From Scleroderma bovista (lineage: Eukaryota; Basidiomycota; Agaricomycetes; Boletales; Sclerodermataceae): 64,000 nt of DNA. The notes under the pieces were generated by a model. It made no database searches and was not told the DNA's origin. It saw only the letters and a program-made list of their open reading frames with translations. The position numbers were made by a program, and so were the translations under genes. Position 1 is the stretch's first letter. Each line of letters opens with the position of its first letter. Shown here one piece after another: positions 54,981-64,000 of the stretch. The stretch covers positions 1 through 64,000 of the forward strand of contig JAYMGJ010000012.1 of assembly GCA_037178675.1 (NCBI GenBank). Reading direction: 5' to 3'.

Positions 54981-57908
54981 ATGCGACAGAACAAGAAGAA
55001 GGAGGTGAAAAACGCTGCCGACATTATGATGAGTGACCTTTCGTCAAAGGACACCATCTTCAAAATGGTTGACAAGAGGGTCAAGCAAGCGTTGCGAACC
55101 GTCAAGGTTCAAAAAGGTACCATGAATACTCGTTCCAGAGATCCCGAGCTAACCCTCTCTCCTCTTGAACGCGTATTTCATGGTAGGTCACGGCAAAGGC
55201 AAGAAGGGCAAGAAACAGCCCCAAAGCGGTGCCGCCGCGAAGAACAAATCCCGACAAGGGAAGAAATCCTCGCCGCCGTCGACCTCGAAGAAGACGAAAT
55301 CAAAGACGTCGCCCGCTCGACCTTCTGGGAGCAAGTCTCAGAAGAAGAGGTCTGGGAAGAAGTGATCTCGTTTCTTCAACAGGTACGCAATGGTAGCGCT
55401 CTCTACGATTCGCCGTCCACTTACCCAAACTTTGTCACAGAGTTGCCATTGGAATGGGGGGCCGCAGTAATCATACGAACGCTTTGTCCTGTACAGTACT
55501 TACAACACTCTTTGTTTCTACATACTGTGCACTATGGACCCGATGTCATCTTCGAATGGGAAGACATTAAGTACCTGCATGAGCTAAGCATCGGTTGGAA
55601 GTTTATGCTTCCACAATATGCCAACCATTCTCTCATCCCAGCGGCTTGGGAAGATCTTAAAGATCGCTTGAGATGGCGCATGCATTTCATAGAGACCTCT
55701 CTATTTAATGACCAAATGCCTACACCGTTCGAACCAGACTACGACGTTCCTCGAACACGTAAGCCGTTCAATCAGGAACCAAATTATCTCCTTGAATGGG
55801 CACTCCGCGAAGGAGACCGTTATGTAGACTCTGTCTCTACGGCATGCCAAGCGGAGAGGAAGGTCGGCACCATCCGATCTCCCACCGTCACAGCCATTCA
55901 AAACTGGATTAAATCCAAGGGTTATGTCGTCACTCCGACTGACAAAAACCTAGGAGCCTGCGTAGTAACTGGTGACTGGCTCGATCGGGAGACCCGTAAA
56001 CTAATCTTCGGACCAAATACGGGTTACCGAGCTCTTGGCGCAGAGGAAGTCTCTGATTTCCTAAACGTCAAACTAGGCGAACTAAAGCAATCAGTGGACT
56101 ACATCAAAGATGCACTCCACGACGAAGATACTAAGCAACTCTGCCAGTATCTCCGCCAGCATTTTCCGATGGAGGTCACCCCTGAAGGGATTCGTTTGTC
56201 ACAAACGAACATCACGGGGCAGATCAAACTTCCATCGTTCTATGGGATTCCTAAGGTACATAAGAAACCCATACGCATGCGACCGATTGCACCGTGCCAT
56301 TCTGCACTGCAGAATCCATTAGCCAAGTTCGTTTCAAAAACACTTAAACCGATCGTTGCATCTGAACCGTCCATTTGCAACGGGACAAAAGAAATCGCGC
56401 TAGAGTTAACCAGTTTAACTCTCCCACAATTTGTCCCCTTATGGTTAGTTGGTGGAGATATCGTCGCATATTACCCTAATATAGACGTAAAGCGGGCAGT
56501 TCAAACGGTTACCCGCTTAACCAACATCGCGTTATGCGACCGGTTCCTACCGGCAAATCACGTCATTCGACGCCTGCCTAGGGACCATTGGTCACATATC
56601 CTTACCGCCGCTGTGTCTAACCTCGTCGTTGAACACAACGGTCTCCCCTATCTCCAAACGAAAGGTATTGCAATGGGCGTTGCATGTTCTCCGGACATCG
56701 CGAACATTTACGCAATCGAAGCGGATCAGGAAATAACATCCCACCCCGCAGTATTATTCTATCGACGTTACATCGACGACATTTTTGCCGTCATCCAAGC
56801 GCCCACGGCCGCCGAGGCCCTGGACATTGCCAAGCAAAACTGGCACTTGGAAGGATGTTCCGTTGACTGGGCCACGCCGGGAAGATCCTTAGTCTTCCTG
56901 GACATGTTCATTTATCTCGATGAACACAATAAGGTTCAATGGAGACCTTACCGTAAGCCCGGTAACCACCTTGAGAGAGTTCCATGGGATTCCTCACACC
57001 CGTATGACGTTAAACGAGGAACGTTCATCGGAGAGTTATCCCGATTGGCGGTGTTGTCTAGTAAGCGGAACACTTACATGACTGCAGCTAAGAATCTCGC
57101 TGCCCTCTACCTTAGTAGAGGATACCCCGATCGCGTCGTCCGAAAGTGGTTGTCTGACCACATTCACACTCGTTGGGAAAACCGGTTTGCCATTAAAGCC
57201 GACAACGACGAGAAGGACATTATTGTCCTTAAGACCCACTTTAACGACGCTTGGAGCGATTTTTCCATATCGGAACTTCTTCGCCACATTAGTAAGCCTC
57301 TCAAAGCTGTAAGCGACAGCTGGGAGAAGGGAGATTTCGTCATTAATAATGATGAAGAGCACCCCTTACGACGATGGCAGTTTCGGCTGCCGTTCTTCCC
57401 CGAAAGTTCACAGTTCCCGAAGGATGCTTTTCCGCTCCTTGATAGGGCAACCGTCCAGAAGGACCTGTGGCACGAGTACGAAGGAGACGTCGTCTATGGA
57501 CCGGTCACTTACCTTGACCTCCATACACTACTTGTGGATAATTCGAAATGGGTCGTATCCCGTAAGCGCACTAAGCGCCTCGGCGACCTTGCTCTTCTTT
57601 GGAAGAAGTCCGTCTTAGACACGTATCGGGAAGTGGAACCCGGCCCCTCTACGTACGATATCGTAAGGGGAATCGACGCCGCATATCGGCACGAACATGA
57701 TATGAATCGCTTAGCCATGGATGAAGCGGAATTACTAATGTCCCGCGCTGGATTCACGGTAGCCGACTGTATCTGCGGACCACCTTGGTCTGTCGGAATA
57801 CTTCAGCAACCGCCCCCTCCGTTAGTACAGGACTGGCTTAAACGATTTAATGCCACCTGGGAGGATCCAGAACCGATTAGGCAACGCCGTCGCACAGTCC
57901 GAGATTGA
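54981..57908 (+). CDS. Penelope-like reverse transcriptase, endonuclease-deficient
   Basis: The first ATG (54981) gives 975 residues; the frame is open slightly further upstream. The N-terminal ~280 residues are basic and helical. Then come TPTDKNLGACVVTGDW, SFYGIPKVHKKPIRMRPIAP (the PLE-type KxHK...RPI block), WLVGGDIVAYYPNIDV (first catalytic Asp), QTKGIAMGVACSPDIANIYA, and YRRYIDDIFAVI with the catalytic pair Asp599-Asp600. A thumb region with WRPYRKPGNHLERVPWDSSH follows. Penelope-like RTs are related to telomerase. There is no GIY-YIG endonuclease at the C-terminus (CICGPPWSVGILQQPPP, then RRRTVRD). This matches the telomere-associated, EN-minus group (Athena/Coprina) described from rotifers and basidiomycetes. 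The frame is intact over its whole length, suggesting a recent or still active copy. Confidence 0.9.
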   Translation: MRQNKKKEVKNAADIMMSDLSSKDTIFKMVDKRVKQALRTVKVQKGTMNTRSRDPELTLSPLERVFHGRSRQRQEGQETAPKRCRREEQIPTREEILAAVDLEEDEIKDVARSTFWEQVSEEEVWEEVISFLQQVRNGSALYDSPSTYPNFVTELPLEWGAAVIIRTLCPVQYLQHSLFLHTVHYGPDVIFEWEDIKYLHELSIGWKFMLPQYANHSLIPAAWEDLKDRLRWRMHFIETSLFNDQMPTPFEPDYDVPRTRKPFNQEPNYLLEWALREGDRYVDSVSTACQAERKVGTIRSPTVTAIQNWIKSKGYVVTPTDKNLGACVVTGDWLDRETRKLIFGPNTGYRALGAEEVSDFLNVKLGELKQSVDYIKDALHDEDTKQLCQYLRQHFPMEVTPEGIRLSQTNITGQIKLPSFYGIPKVHKKPIRMRPIAPCHSALQNPLAKFVSKTLKPIVASEPSICNGTKEIALELTSLTLPQFVPLWLVGGDIVAYYPNIDVKRAVQTVTRLTNIALCDRFLPANHVIRRLPRDHWSHILTAAVSNLVVEHNGLPYLQTKGIAMGVACSPDIANIYAIEADQEITSHPAVLFYRRYIDDIFAVIQAPTAAEALDIAKQNWHLEGCSVDWATPGRSLVFLDMFIYLDEHNKVQWRPYRKPGNHLERVPWDSSHPYDVKRGTFIGELSRLAVLSSKRNTYMTAAKNLAALYLSRGYPDRVVRKWLSDHIHTRWENRFAIKADNDEKDIIVLKTHFNDAWSDFSISELLRHISKPLKAVSDSWEKGDFVINNDEEHPLRRWQFRLPFFPESSQFPKDAFPLLDRATVQKDLWHEYEGDVVYGPVTYLDLHTLLVDNSKWVVSRKRTKRLGDLALLWKKSVLDTYREVEPGPSTYDIVRGIDAAYRHEHDMNRLAMDEAELLMSRAGFTVADCICGPPWSVGILQQPPPPLVQDWLKRFNATWEDPEPIRQRRRTVRD

Positions 57909-58430
57909 TCCGGTAGCTGGGATCCTGTGTATCCACAGGACGCGTCAGCGCTCGTGTTTATCCGAATAAACATTGCCGCATTATCGGCTTTACCACTGCC
58001 TTGGATATTCCTGCGAAGGAAAAACCAATTTAGGTCATGAGCTTTATTTCCCATTGGTGCCCTGTTGTTTCAACGACACACCAGTGAGTCATGACCCGAA
58101 ACAGCGGTGCCGATCATGCTCGGTTACATCAAATATACCCCGATAAGGGGTTATTATTCACACACTTGCCCTAAGTGTGTCAACATGGCACAACACACCC
58201 TACTATTATATAAGGGTGATGTAGAGAGCCACTGAAGAGTCAACCACCGACGAAAGCCCACCCCAGTGTCTACCACTTGAGGTGTCTTTGGCCACTCTAC
58301 GTGATTTGACTCGCTGAGTATAAACCCTATTACCCGCTGGTAAAGCTTTGCAAGATACTTGGTTTGAGACCACCGTTGACACCCGCGAAGTGTTCTTCGA
58401 CACAGTCACCCGTTAATTTGCGCCGATGTC
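57909..58430 (+). other. downstream region of the Penelope-like element
   Basis: About 520 bp after the stop with no frame of note. It has a TATATAA at about 58207 followed by hammerhead motif e. This may be the 3' UTR or the leader of an adjoining truncated copy. Confidence 0.5.
58221..58300 (+). ncRNA. hammerhead ribozyme-like motif e
   Basis: Stem I GTAGA/TCTAC and GCCA/TGGC (58221-58231 with 58289-58300); core CTGAAGA 58232-58238; stem II GTC-AACCACC-GAC; GAAA 58252-58255; stem III CACC/GGTG with small internal loops. Cleavage is predicted after 58288. It follows a TATATAA by ~10 bp, as in motifs b and c, but all stem sequences differ. Confidence 0.65.
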
Positions 58431-59400
58431 ACCTAGGTCAAACGCAGCAGTCCTATCTTTCTTCCACCCGAACCAAGGCTTTGCGAAGTCCTTGTTGAGT
58501 TTCTCAATGACCTTCGCCTTGCGCTCAGCAAGCCAAGCGGCACGCTTATCCTTTGCCATCTTGAATACAGTGTCGTCGAACTCCTACCATAACTTGACAG
58601 CGCGAGTGGCGACCCTGTGGATGGGTTCCCCAAGCTCCGAGTGAACAGTGAGGATACCACCGGGAGCAGCAACAATAAGGTTCTTGACGGAAGAGCTGTG
58701 CGAGCATCCTTGGCAACTATAACACAACTAACGAATAAAAACCTGTCTAAGGGCATGGCCCGCTGCGTGTTGTATTTTTCATGGGACCAGTCCCAGTGGC
58801 GCTGGCGTTGACGTTGAGAGTGCTGGTGCTGGCAGCTGGGGATGGTGCAGACGCTGGGAGACAGCTGGCATTGGTGCAGACGGTTGGGAGACGACTGGCA
58901 ATGGTGCAGACAACTGGGAGGCGGCGTACCTCGCGTTGAGATGACAGGTGCTGGCGCTAGTGCTGGTCTTGCCTGCCTGTCGTCGTCGTTGTTGTCCGCG
59001 TGTGGTATCGGGCGTCCATCGTCGTCAACGTCATCTGCGCAGTGTTGCCCGTTGTCGTTGCCGTCCGCATGTGGCATTGGCTGCCCGCCATTGTCGTTGT
59101 CGTTGTCTACATGCTGGCACTGGCTGCCCAACGTTGTCGTTGTCGTCCCGGTCTGTATGGGGGCCTTGACTTCCCGTTGTCACCGTCGTCGTCGTTCGCG
59201 TGTGGCATTGTTTATCCGTCGTCATCGGCGACGTCTGCGCGCTGGTCTTGACTGCCTGTCGTCGGCTGTGTGTGGTAGTGCCGGTCGTCATCATCGTCCA
59301 TGTGTGGCATTAACTGCCCGTCGTCGTCAGCGTCTCCGTGGTGTGCTTGCTGTCCGTGCATGGCCCGAGGAATCCAATTACACTGAGTGAAGACAGTGCA
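58431..59400. repeat. GTCGTCGTTG-type degenerate repeats, no supported gene
   Basis: The stretch 58920-59350 is made of loosely repeated segments such as GTGTGGCATTGGCTGCCCG, GTCGTTGTCGT and TGCTGGCACTGG. Frames on both strands (up to 232 codons) are repeat-driven (Asp/Asn/His-rich on minus, Cys/Arg-rich on plus). No domain recognised. Confidence 0.5.
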
Positions 59401-60535
59401 GGTTGAGGTGGGGGCTTACCATGCATGTTGAAGAATTAAATAGAAAACCTGGATCGTATCGGAGCGGATCTAAGCTCTGACGAAGAGAGCATCAAGACTG
59501 AGCCTTCCATGACAGGAATAGCCGTATGCAAAACCTACACAACCGTATCCATCAATTCAATTCACCCACCTATAAACCAAGTCTGGAACATACTCACATC
59601 CAAAATAATACATTCGATTAGCTCAGGTCACTCACCTGTGACAACTCAACCAAGTACGGAACAAACGCACATCCAAAACAACTACATTCGAGGGGTGAAA
59701 CTTCCAGGACAGGGGACGGAACAAACAGGAGTCAACGAAAGCCGGTCATCTGCTTAAGTATACGGAATATACAGTCATCCACTGCCACTTGAGACACCAC
59801 CACCACTTGAGACAGCAGCGTTTTTCGCATGTTTCTTCAACACAACTGATTTCCACACATCATAAGTGACTTGGAAATGGACCACTCGAGGTCCACAGCA
59901 AATACTGAGCATTGTAACCTCTAGATAAAGTAACTACAGTGCAAATAGTGCATCAAATTGAGCTGTTTTGTGTCTCAATCCATTGCAACAAGTATTTCTA
60001 ACTTTCCTTTCTCTGTGGGATGTAGAAATAGGTCTGATGAAGCCCTATCCAACACCTTTCGGACTATGGACTTCGCATTGACTTGCCACATGAATGCCGG
60101 AGGAGGGTGTTTCATGACTGCAATATCAGCAACATGATATCCCTGTTATGGTAAGGCTGACATGCGGACTTAGGGTCGGAGTGTAGGCATCGGACCATTG
60201 TCATTAGCGGAGATACAAAAGATACTGCATTTGGGTGTCTCAAGTGCCAGTAATGACAAAGATAAAGCCACAAAATTTCCGAGCTTCACAGTTGCAAGCC
60301 TGGACCTTTGATCCCATAGCAAATTTGTTCAGGTATTCAGAAGTACTTTATTAGCCTGCTTGTCTACTCTGATCTACTTAAATTTGTGTTGTGTTGTAAT
60401 AAGAGCATTCTTGATTTTCGTGTCTCAAGTGGCAGTTGATGACTGTACTGTTCAGCTATGTAATTCGGGTAATTCAATTTGGTCTTTGTAATTATGTAAT
60501 CCTACATGAAGCAGAGACAACAAATGCGGCGTTGC
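59401..60535. other. no gene recognised
   Basis: Mostly non-coding. The phrase 'gtctcaagtggcagttgatgactg' near 60421 resembles 'cattgccacttgagacacc' near 59780 in opposite orientation (tcaagtggcag/ctgccacttga). The stretch 59780-60440 may therefore be a decayed element with inverted ends, but I could not define it further. Confidence 0.35.
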
Positions 60536-61128
60536 GGAGCTTTGGTATTTTGCTGCCATTATCTTCGCATTTGGCCGACTTCTGTCGCGTTGGCTGACCT
60601 CTGTCGCCCGTGCCGTGCTTTGATATTTTGCTGCCATTATCTTCGCATTTGGCCGACTTCTGTCGCGTTGGCCGACCTCTGTCGCCCGTGCCGTGCTTTG
60701 GTATTTTGCTGCCATTATCTTAGCGTTTGGCCGACTTTTGTCGTGTTGGTTGACCTCTGTCGCCCGTGCCATGCTTTGATATTTTGCTGCTATTATCTTC
60801 GCACTTGGCCGACTTCTGTCGCGTTGGCTGACCTCTGTCGCCCGTGCCGTGCTTTGACATTTTGCCGCCATTATCTTAGCGTTTGGCCGACTTCTGTCGT
60901 GTTGGCTGACCTCTGTCGCCCGTGCCGCGCTTTGATATTTTGCTGTCATTATCTTAGCGTTTGGCCGACCTTTGTCGGATTGGCTGACCTCTGTCGCCCG
61001 TGCCGTGCTTTGTATATCTTGCTGCCATTATCTTAGCGTTTGGCCGACCTTTGTCGTGTTGGCTGACCTCTGTCGCCCGTGCCATGCTTTGATATTTTGC
61101 CACCATCCTTTTAGCGTTTGGCTTTACA
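60536..61128. repeat. 78-bp minisatellite
   Basis: About 7.5 units with a 78-bp period (tttggccgac at 60570 and 60648, and so on). Each contains TTGGCCGACTTCTGTCG, GCTGACCTCTGTCGCCCGTG and TTTTGCTGCCATTATCTT. As 78 is a multiple of three without stops, both strands stay open (26-residue units, e.g. RPCRALIFCCHYL on plus). Confidence 0.9.
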
Positions 61129-61902
61129 AAGTTTTCGGAATCCTTGATCGTTGCGGTGGTACGTTTACCCTTTGGTTTTGGTGGCGCTGATCAGTGCGGA
61201 AGTTGCACATTTGCAACAGGACAGTTCCGGCCCAGTATGCACCCTGACGCGCACGTACGCCGCTGCACGATTCCTCTCTGGATGTCTGTTTACTGCATCC
61301 CTCTCCCAACAGGCATGCGCCGTCCTCCAATCCTGCATCAGACCCATCTTTTTACACACAACAGTGACCGAGTGGTCCACGTCATACTGGGTTAACATCC
61401 TCAAATGTGACGTACTTTGGCCTCTCCATCAATAATGTCAATTGCGATGGGTTTGGATACGTCGATTGTGAAAAACTTGTGGGTCTGGATGGTATCACTC
61501 TCGTTAATGTTGTTACAAATCCCGCGGAGGCAACGCTTACGGGCCGGAAGGTGTTGTAGAGTGGTGAGTGTGCTCGTGGTTCGTAGTCGTGTGCGCGATG
61601 AGCTGCATTGATGCGCATTTCCGGATAATAGAGGGTTGGATGACCCCCTTCCCACTGATAAAGAAGAGTCTGATTCTAGTTCACGACGAGCCTGATGAAG
61701 CAGGTGGGTCAGTCCAGGCACTGGATCATGTACGATAAGACTGAACGCGCCGATTTTTGACAGAGCCGCTCCAGCCAGCCAGGTGCATCGCGGCTGACTC
61801 AATGTGGTGAGACCATCGCTCCCTTGTATTGTTCAACATTTCTGGCCGTATTACTCTTCGCCTTGAAGACCCGCTTACTACTTTACTACTCCCAACTTAT
61901 CC
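61129..61902. other. unassigned, possible eroded minus-strand coding
   Basis: The minus strand has overlapping open frames, 61165-61404 (MGLMQDWRTAHACWERDA, ELSCCKCATSAL) and 61401-61802 ([18 protein letters not shown]). Their composition is protein-like, but no family is recognised and the join is not clear. Confidence 0.3.
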
Positions 61903-63034
61903 ATGACCTCCCAAGTTCCCATGCCTCTCAGCTGTCCTAAATCAGCATTTACCGCTTCTTCCACACTCCTTTTTTCAAGCTCAATCACTTCAGCGACTAC
62001 AGCGGCTATCCCTGACTCTCCAACAATGTCACCTGGAGTGCTCCAATCGCATTTTGACGCATTTCCTTCAAGAGACGATGCTTAGATACCAGGAGGTAAG
62101 CGAGATCGAGAAATGGGGCCTGTTGCTGATCCTACACCTGCTAACTATTTTTGTAAGGACAGGAAGTGGTACTATGCACACCCGAGAAGCGCATACCGGA
62201 AGCGGTGTCCGTGACGGTACACGTCACCTGCATGCACGCACACGTTTCGCCGTCGACATACGGCTCGATCGCCGTGATTACAAGCTCTTCGAACTCATTC
62301 GCACTCGACTTCCCAACCTGCATTGCCGTCCACCCCACCTAATTGACTCGTACACTCCACTGACGTGTCTGCGGATTCCCGTCGTCCATGGACCGTCTGC
62401 ACGCATTCGCGTGCCCTCGCAAGTCCCCTATCTCGCCACTCACACTACCTGCCTGCTCCTCCTCGAGCGGCACTCCGTATGTGTTAGGTACGTTGTCATT
62501 CACGTCTTCATCGCGCTGATATCTCTTCACACTGTAGTTTCGTTTGTTGGAGTCATGTGCCTTTATGCTCCTTCTTGTAGCCTTCATTGACTCCATAAGC
62601 CTTCGTCACCAGTTCTCCGCCCGACACGGCCTTCCTGTCGACCTCCGGAACATTCCCGTTCATGTGCTCTTCCGTCACGACGCTTTCCGCCGCCTCCTGC
62701 ACCCACTCATATGGCTGGCCGTCACCTGGCAGTCTGGTGTTTCCCGCATTTCTGCAGCCATTTTTGTGTCGCGTACCTAGTACGCCATACTGACCTCTCT
62801 CGACAGGTGCGACTCTTGGGTCTCGGAATGCGCCTCTGCGCTCCGCGGTTTCGCAAAGACTTGCACTAACAACCCTTCCATATGGTCGACGCGCTTTTCC
62901 CCCTATATTGAGTGAGGAAGCTTTACAATAAGCCGGTGGCGAGACATGGACGCAAGTGGCCAGTGCCATGGTGGCGATGTACAGGGAGGACGCCGACGAC
63001 AGTGACAACCCACAGTAGTGGCAGCGACGATGAC
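61903..63034 (+). pseudogene. unrecognised intron-containing gene, probably eroded
   Basis: Several fungal-style introns can be seen: 62096-62157 (GTAAGC ... GCTAAC ... GTAAG), about 62489-62537 (GTACGT ... GCTGAT ... TGTAG) and about 62775-62808 (GTACCT ... CTGAC ... GACAG). Coding-like pieces include VLQSHFDAFPSRDDA, DRKWYYAHPRSAYRKRCP, FVTSSPPDTAFLSTSGTFPF and ETWTQVASAMVAMYREDADD, the last ending at TAG near 63015. The pieces need frame changes between exons (for example at 62083), so this is either mis-spliced in my reading or a decaying gene. No known domain. Confidence 0.3.
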
Positions 63035-63730
63035 GACGACTCGGACGATCTGATGCAGATGACCAGTACGACCGCGACCACGACGATGATGTGATCAACG
63101 CGGTGGCCAGGTTTCTCCCTTTATGTACATGGTTTCTTTTTATATCTATGCTATGTCAATACTATGCACTCTGTGATTATATGCAGCTCGTAAGTGTTTT
63201 CAGTGGTTGGTGAGGGTAATCGGAAAAATTCGGAGGCAGGGCGGGCAGCCTGGGAGGACGCCACCTCGCAACGTCATGTGACGTTTGCTCAGTGTCAATG
63301 ACGAGATGACGCTGATTTGGACGGCGATCTAACTGCTCACCCTGTTTCACTGTGTCCCACCAGGGGACCGACCATCCTTGGGTAGGAAGCACAGCCATTG
63401 TTTCGAGCGACTGCTGAAACCTGCTGAGTGCACCATCATGAACCACGCGAGGTAAGCGTGTTAACATATATCGGCAATGTCAGAGTCTCAAAGGAATACG
63501 CAGTTGGATAGCACCGTCTTCCCATCTTCCTCATGGAAAACAGCCCAAATGATTCCTCCACAGTTGGTTGTGCCGGGCAACCCAGAGACCATGGACTGTG
63601 GTTGATCACGCGTTTGCCAGAAGGCGGTCGAACCAGCTCGCACAGCCTAGCATGAAGAAGTAGGCTCAGCCTCTGTTCAGTGGAGAGCCTGGCGAGGACT
63701 GATATAGAACGCAGGGAACACCATACGTTC
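63035..63730. other. upstream region of the kinase gene
   Basis: No gene clearly supported. Minus-strand frames at 63177-63467 and 63436-63732 lack motifs and are not claimed. The region should contain the promoter of the gene starting at 63731. Confidence 0.35.
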
Positions 63731-64000
63731 ATGTCGTCCCTTGGGACGGTGTTCCATGTGCAGAAGTGGTGGAAACTCGTCAGGGAGATGGGGTCGAGCG
63801 CGTACGGGGTAGTTGTGTGCGTTCACTGACAGGTGACTAACACCATATAGCAAGGCTCATTTACTCCCACATATCTAGGTCGTTGGCGGGTCAGATATCT
63901 GGCCAGACTGTGGCCATCAAGCTGGAAACTGAGAAAACCCAGCTTGCCAAGTGGGCTCTTCGCGAGATCACGCTTCTGAGGCATTTCGCAAGTCATGAGA
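63731..64000 (+). CDS. MAP kinase-like protein kinase, 5' part (continues past the window)
   Basis: Exon 1 is 63731-63816, with ATG and a short N-terminus, then WWKLVREMGSSAYGVV, the glycine-rich ATP loop. An intron at 63817-63878 (GTGCGT, branch GACTAAC, acceptor TCTAG) keeps the phase. Exon 2 from 63879 reads SLAGQISGQTVAIKLETEK, with the VAIK lysine that binds ATP, and then KWALREITLLRHFASHE, the alpha-C helix with its conserved Glu. The REITLLRHF-x-x-HE signature is that of fungal MAP kinases, closest in memory to the cell-wall-integrity (Slt2/Mpk1) type. The loop reads GSSAYG rather than GxGxYG, with Ser at the second Gly. The remainder, including the TEY/TGY lip, is outside the window. 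Confidence 0.8.

Noticed and set aside
58433..59131. 232-codon minus-strand frame, Asp/Asn/His-rich at its N-terminus
   Set aside because: Driven by GTCGTCGTTG repeats. The rest has no motif, and the start codon lies in the repeats.
60452..60949. 165-codon minus-strand repeat protein
   Set aside because: Artefact of the 78-bp minisatellite; no transcript or domain evidence.
63177..63732. Two overlapping minus-strand frames upstream of the kinase
   Set aside because: No motifs, and they overlap each other and the promoter of the kinase gene. I see no splice pattern joining them.

Overview
The window looks like a transposon-rich stretch of a basidiomycete (Agaricomycete-type) chromosome. The evidence is short GT-AG introns with CTAAC/CTGAC branch sites, chromodomain Ty3/gypsy elements, BED/hAT transposases, an endonuclease-less Penelope-like retroelement of the kind known from mushrooms, and repetitive hypothetical genes of basidiomycete style. 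Almost nothing before the last 300 bases looks like a conserved single-copy gene. At 63731 a MAP-kinase-like gene begins and runs off the right edge.

Layout: 1-6310 holds coding remnants, a 384-bp hAT-type MITE, a decayed solo LTR (2884-3523) and a ~2-kb LTR (4266-6310). 7088-11052 is a broken hAT transposase on the minus strand. 11354-21045 contains pieces of one or more unrecognised minus-strand genes, split by a Tc1/mariner-type foldback element (12070-12882) and by a 5.95-kb element with 766-bp inverted ends (14087-20040). The larger element itself contains a hAT-type MITE with 160-bp tandem repeats. 22885-38666 is an old gypsy element (B) whose gag is interrupted by a second copy of that MITE (24112-26047) and by an almost complete younger chromodomain gypsy element (A, 26831-34675). 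The pol of B is cut by a ~2-kb LTR. The broken pol plus LTR (3130 bp) is present again in inverted orientation at 45881-49010.

49011-58430 is dominated by a Penelope-like retroelement. Two ~857-bp direct repeats flank a 3.3-kb minisatellite field. They are followed by a leader and a 975-codon reverse transcriptase with no GIY-YIG domain. Five hammerhead-ribozyme-like cores lie in this region, two of them just downstream of TATATAA boxes. 58431-63730 is minisatellites and weak coding remnants.

Two themes stand out. First, gypsy element A has a canonical -1 slippery site joining gag and pol, and an extra intron-containing antisense gene with a zinc-cluster-like motif. Second, many defects (CGA to TGA stops, YLDD to YLNN in the reverse transcriptase, LTR differences) are C-to-T or G-to-A changes, many at CpG, as expected from cytosine methylation or a RIP-like process. 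Retroelement nesting gives a relative age order: B is oldest, then the MITE and gypsy A inside it.
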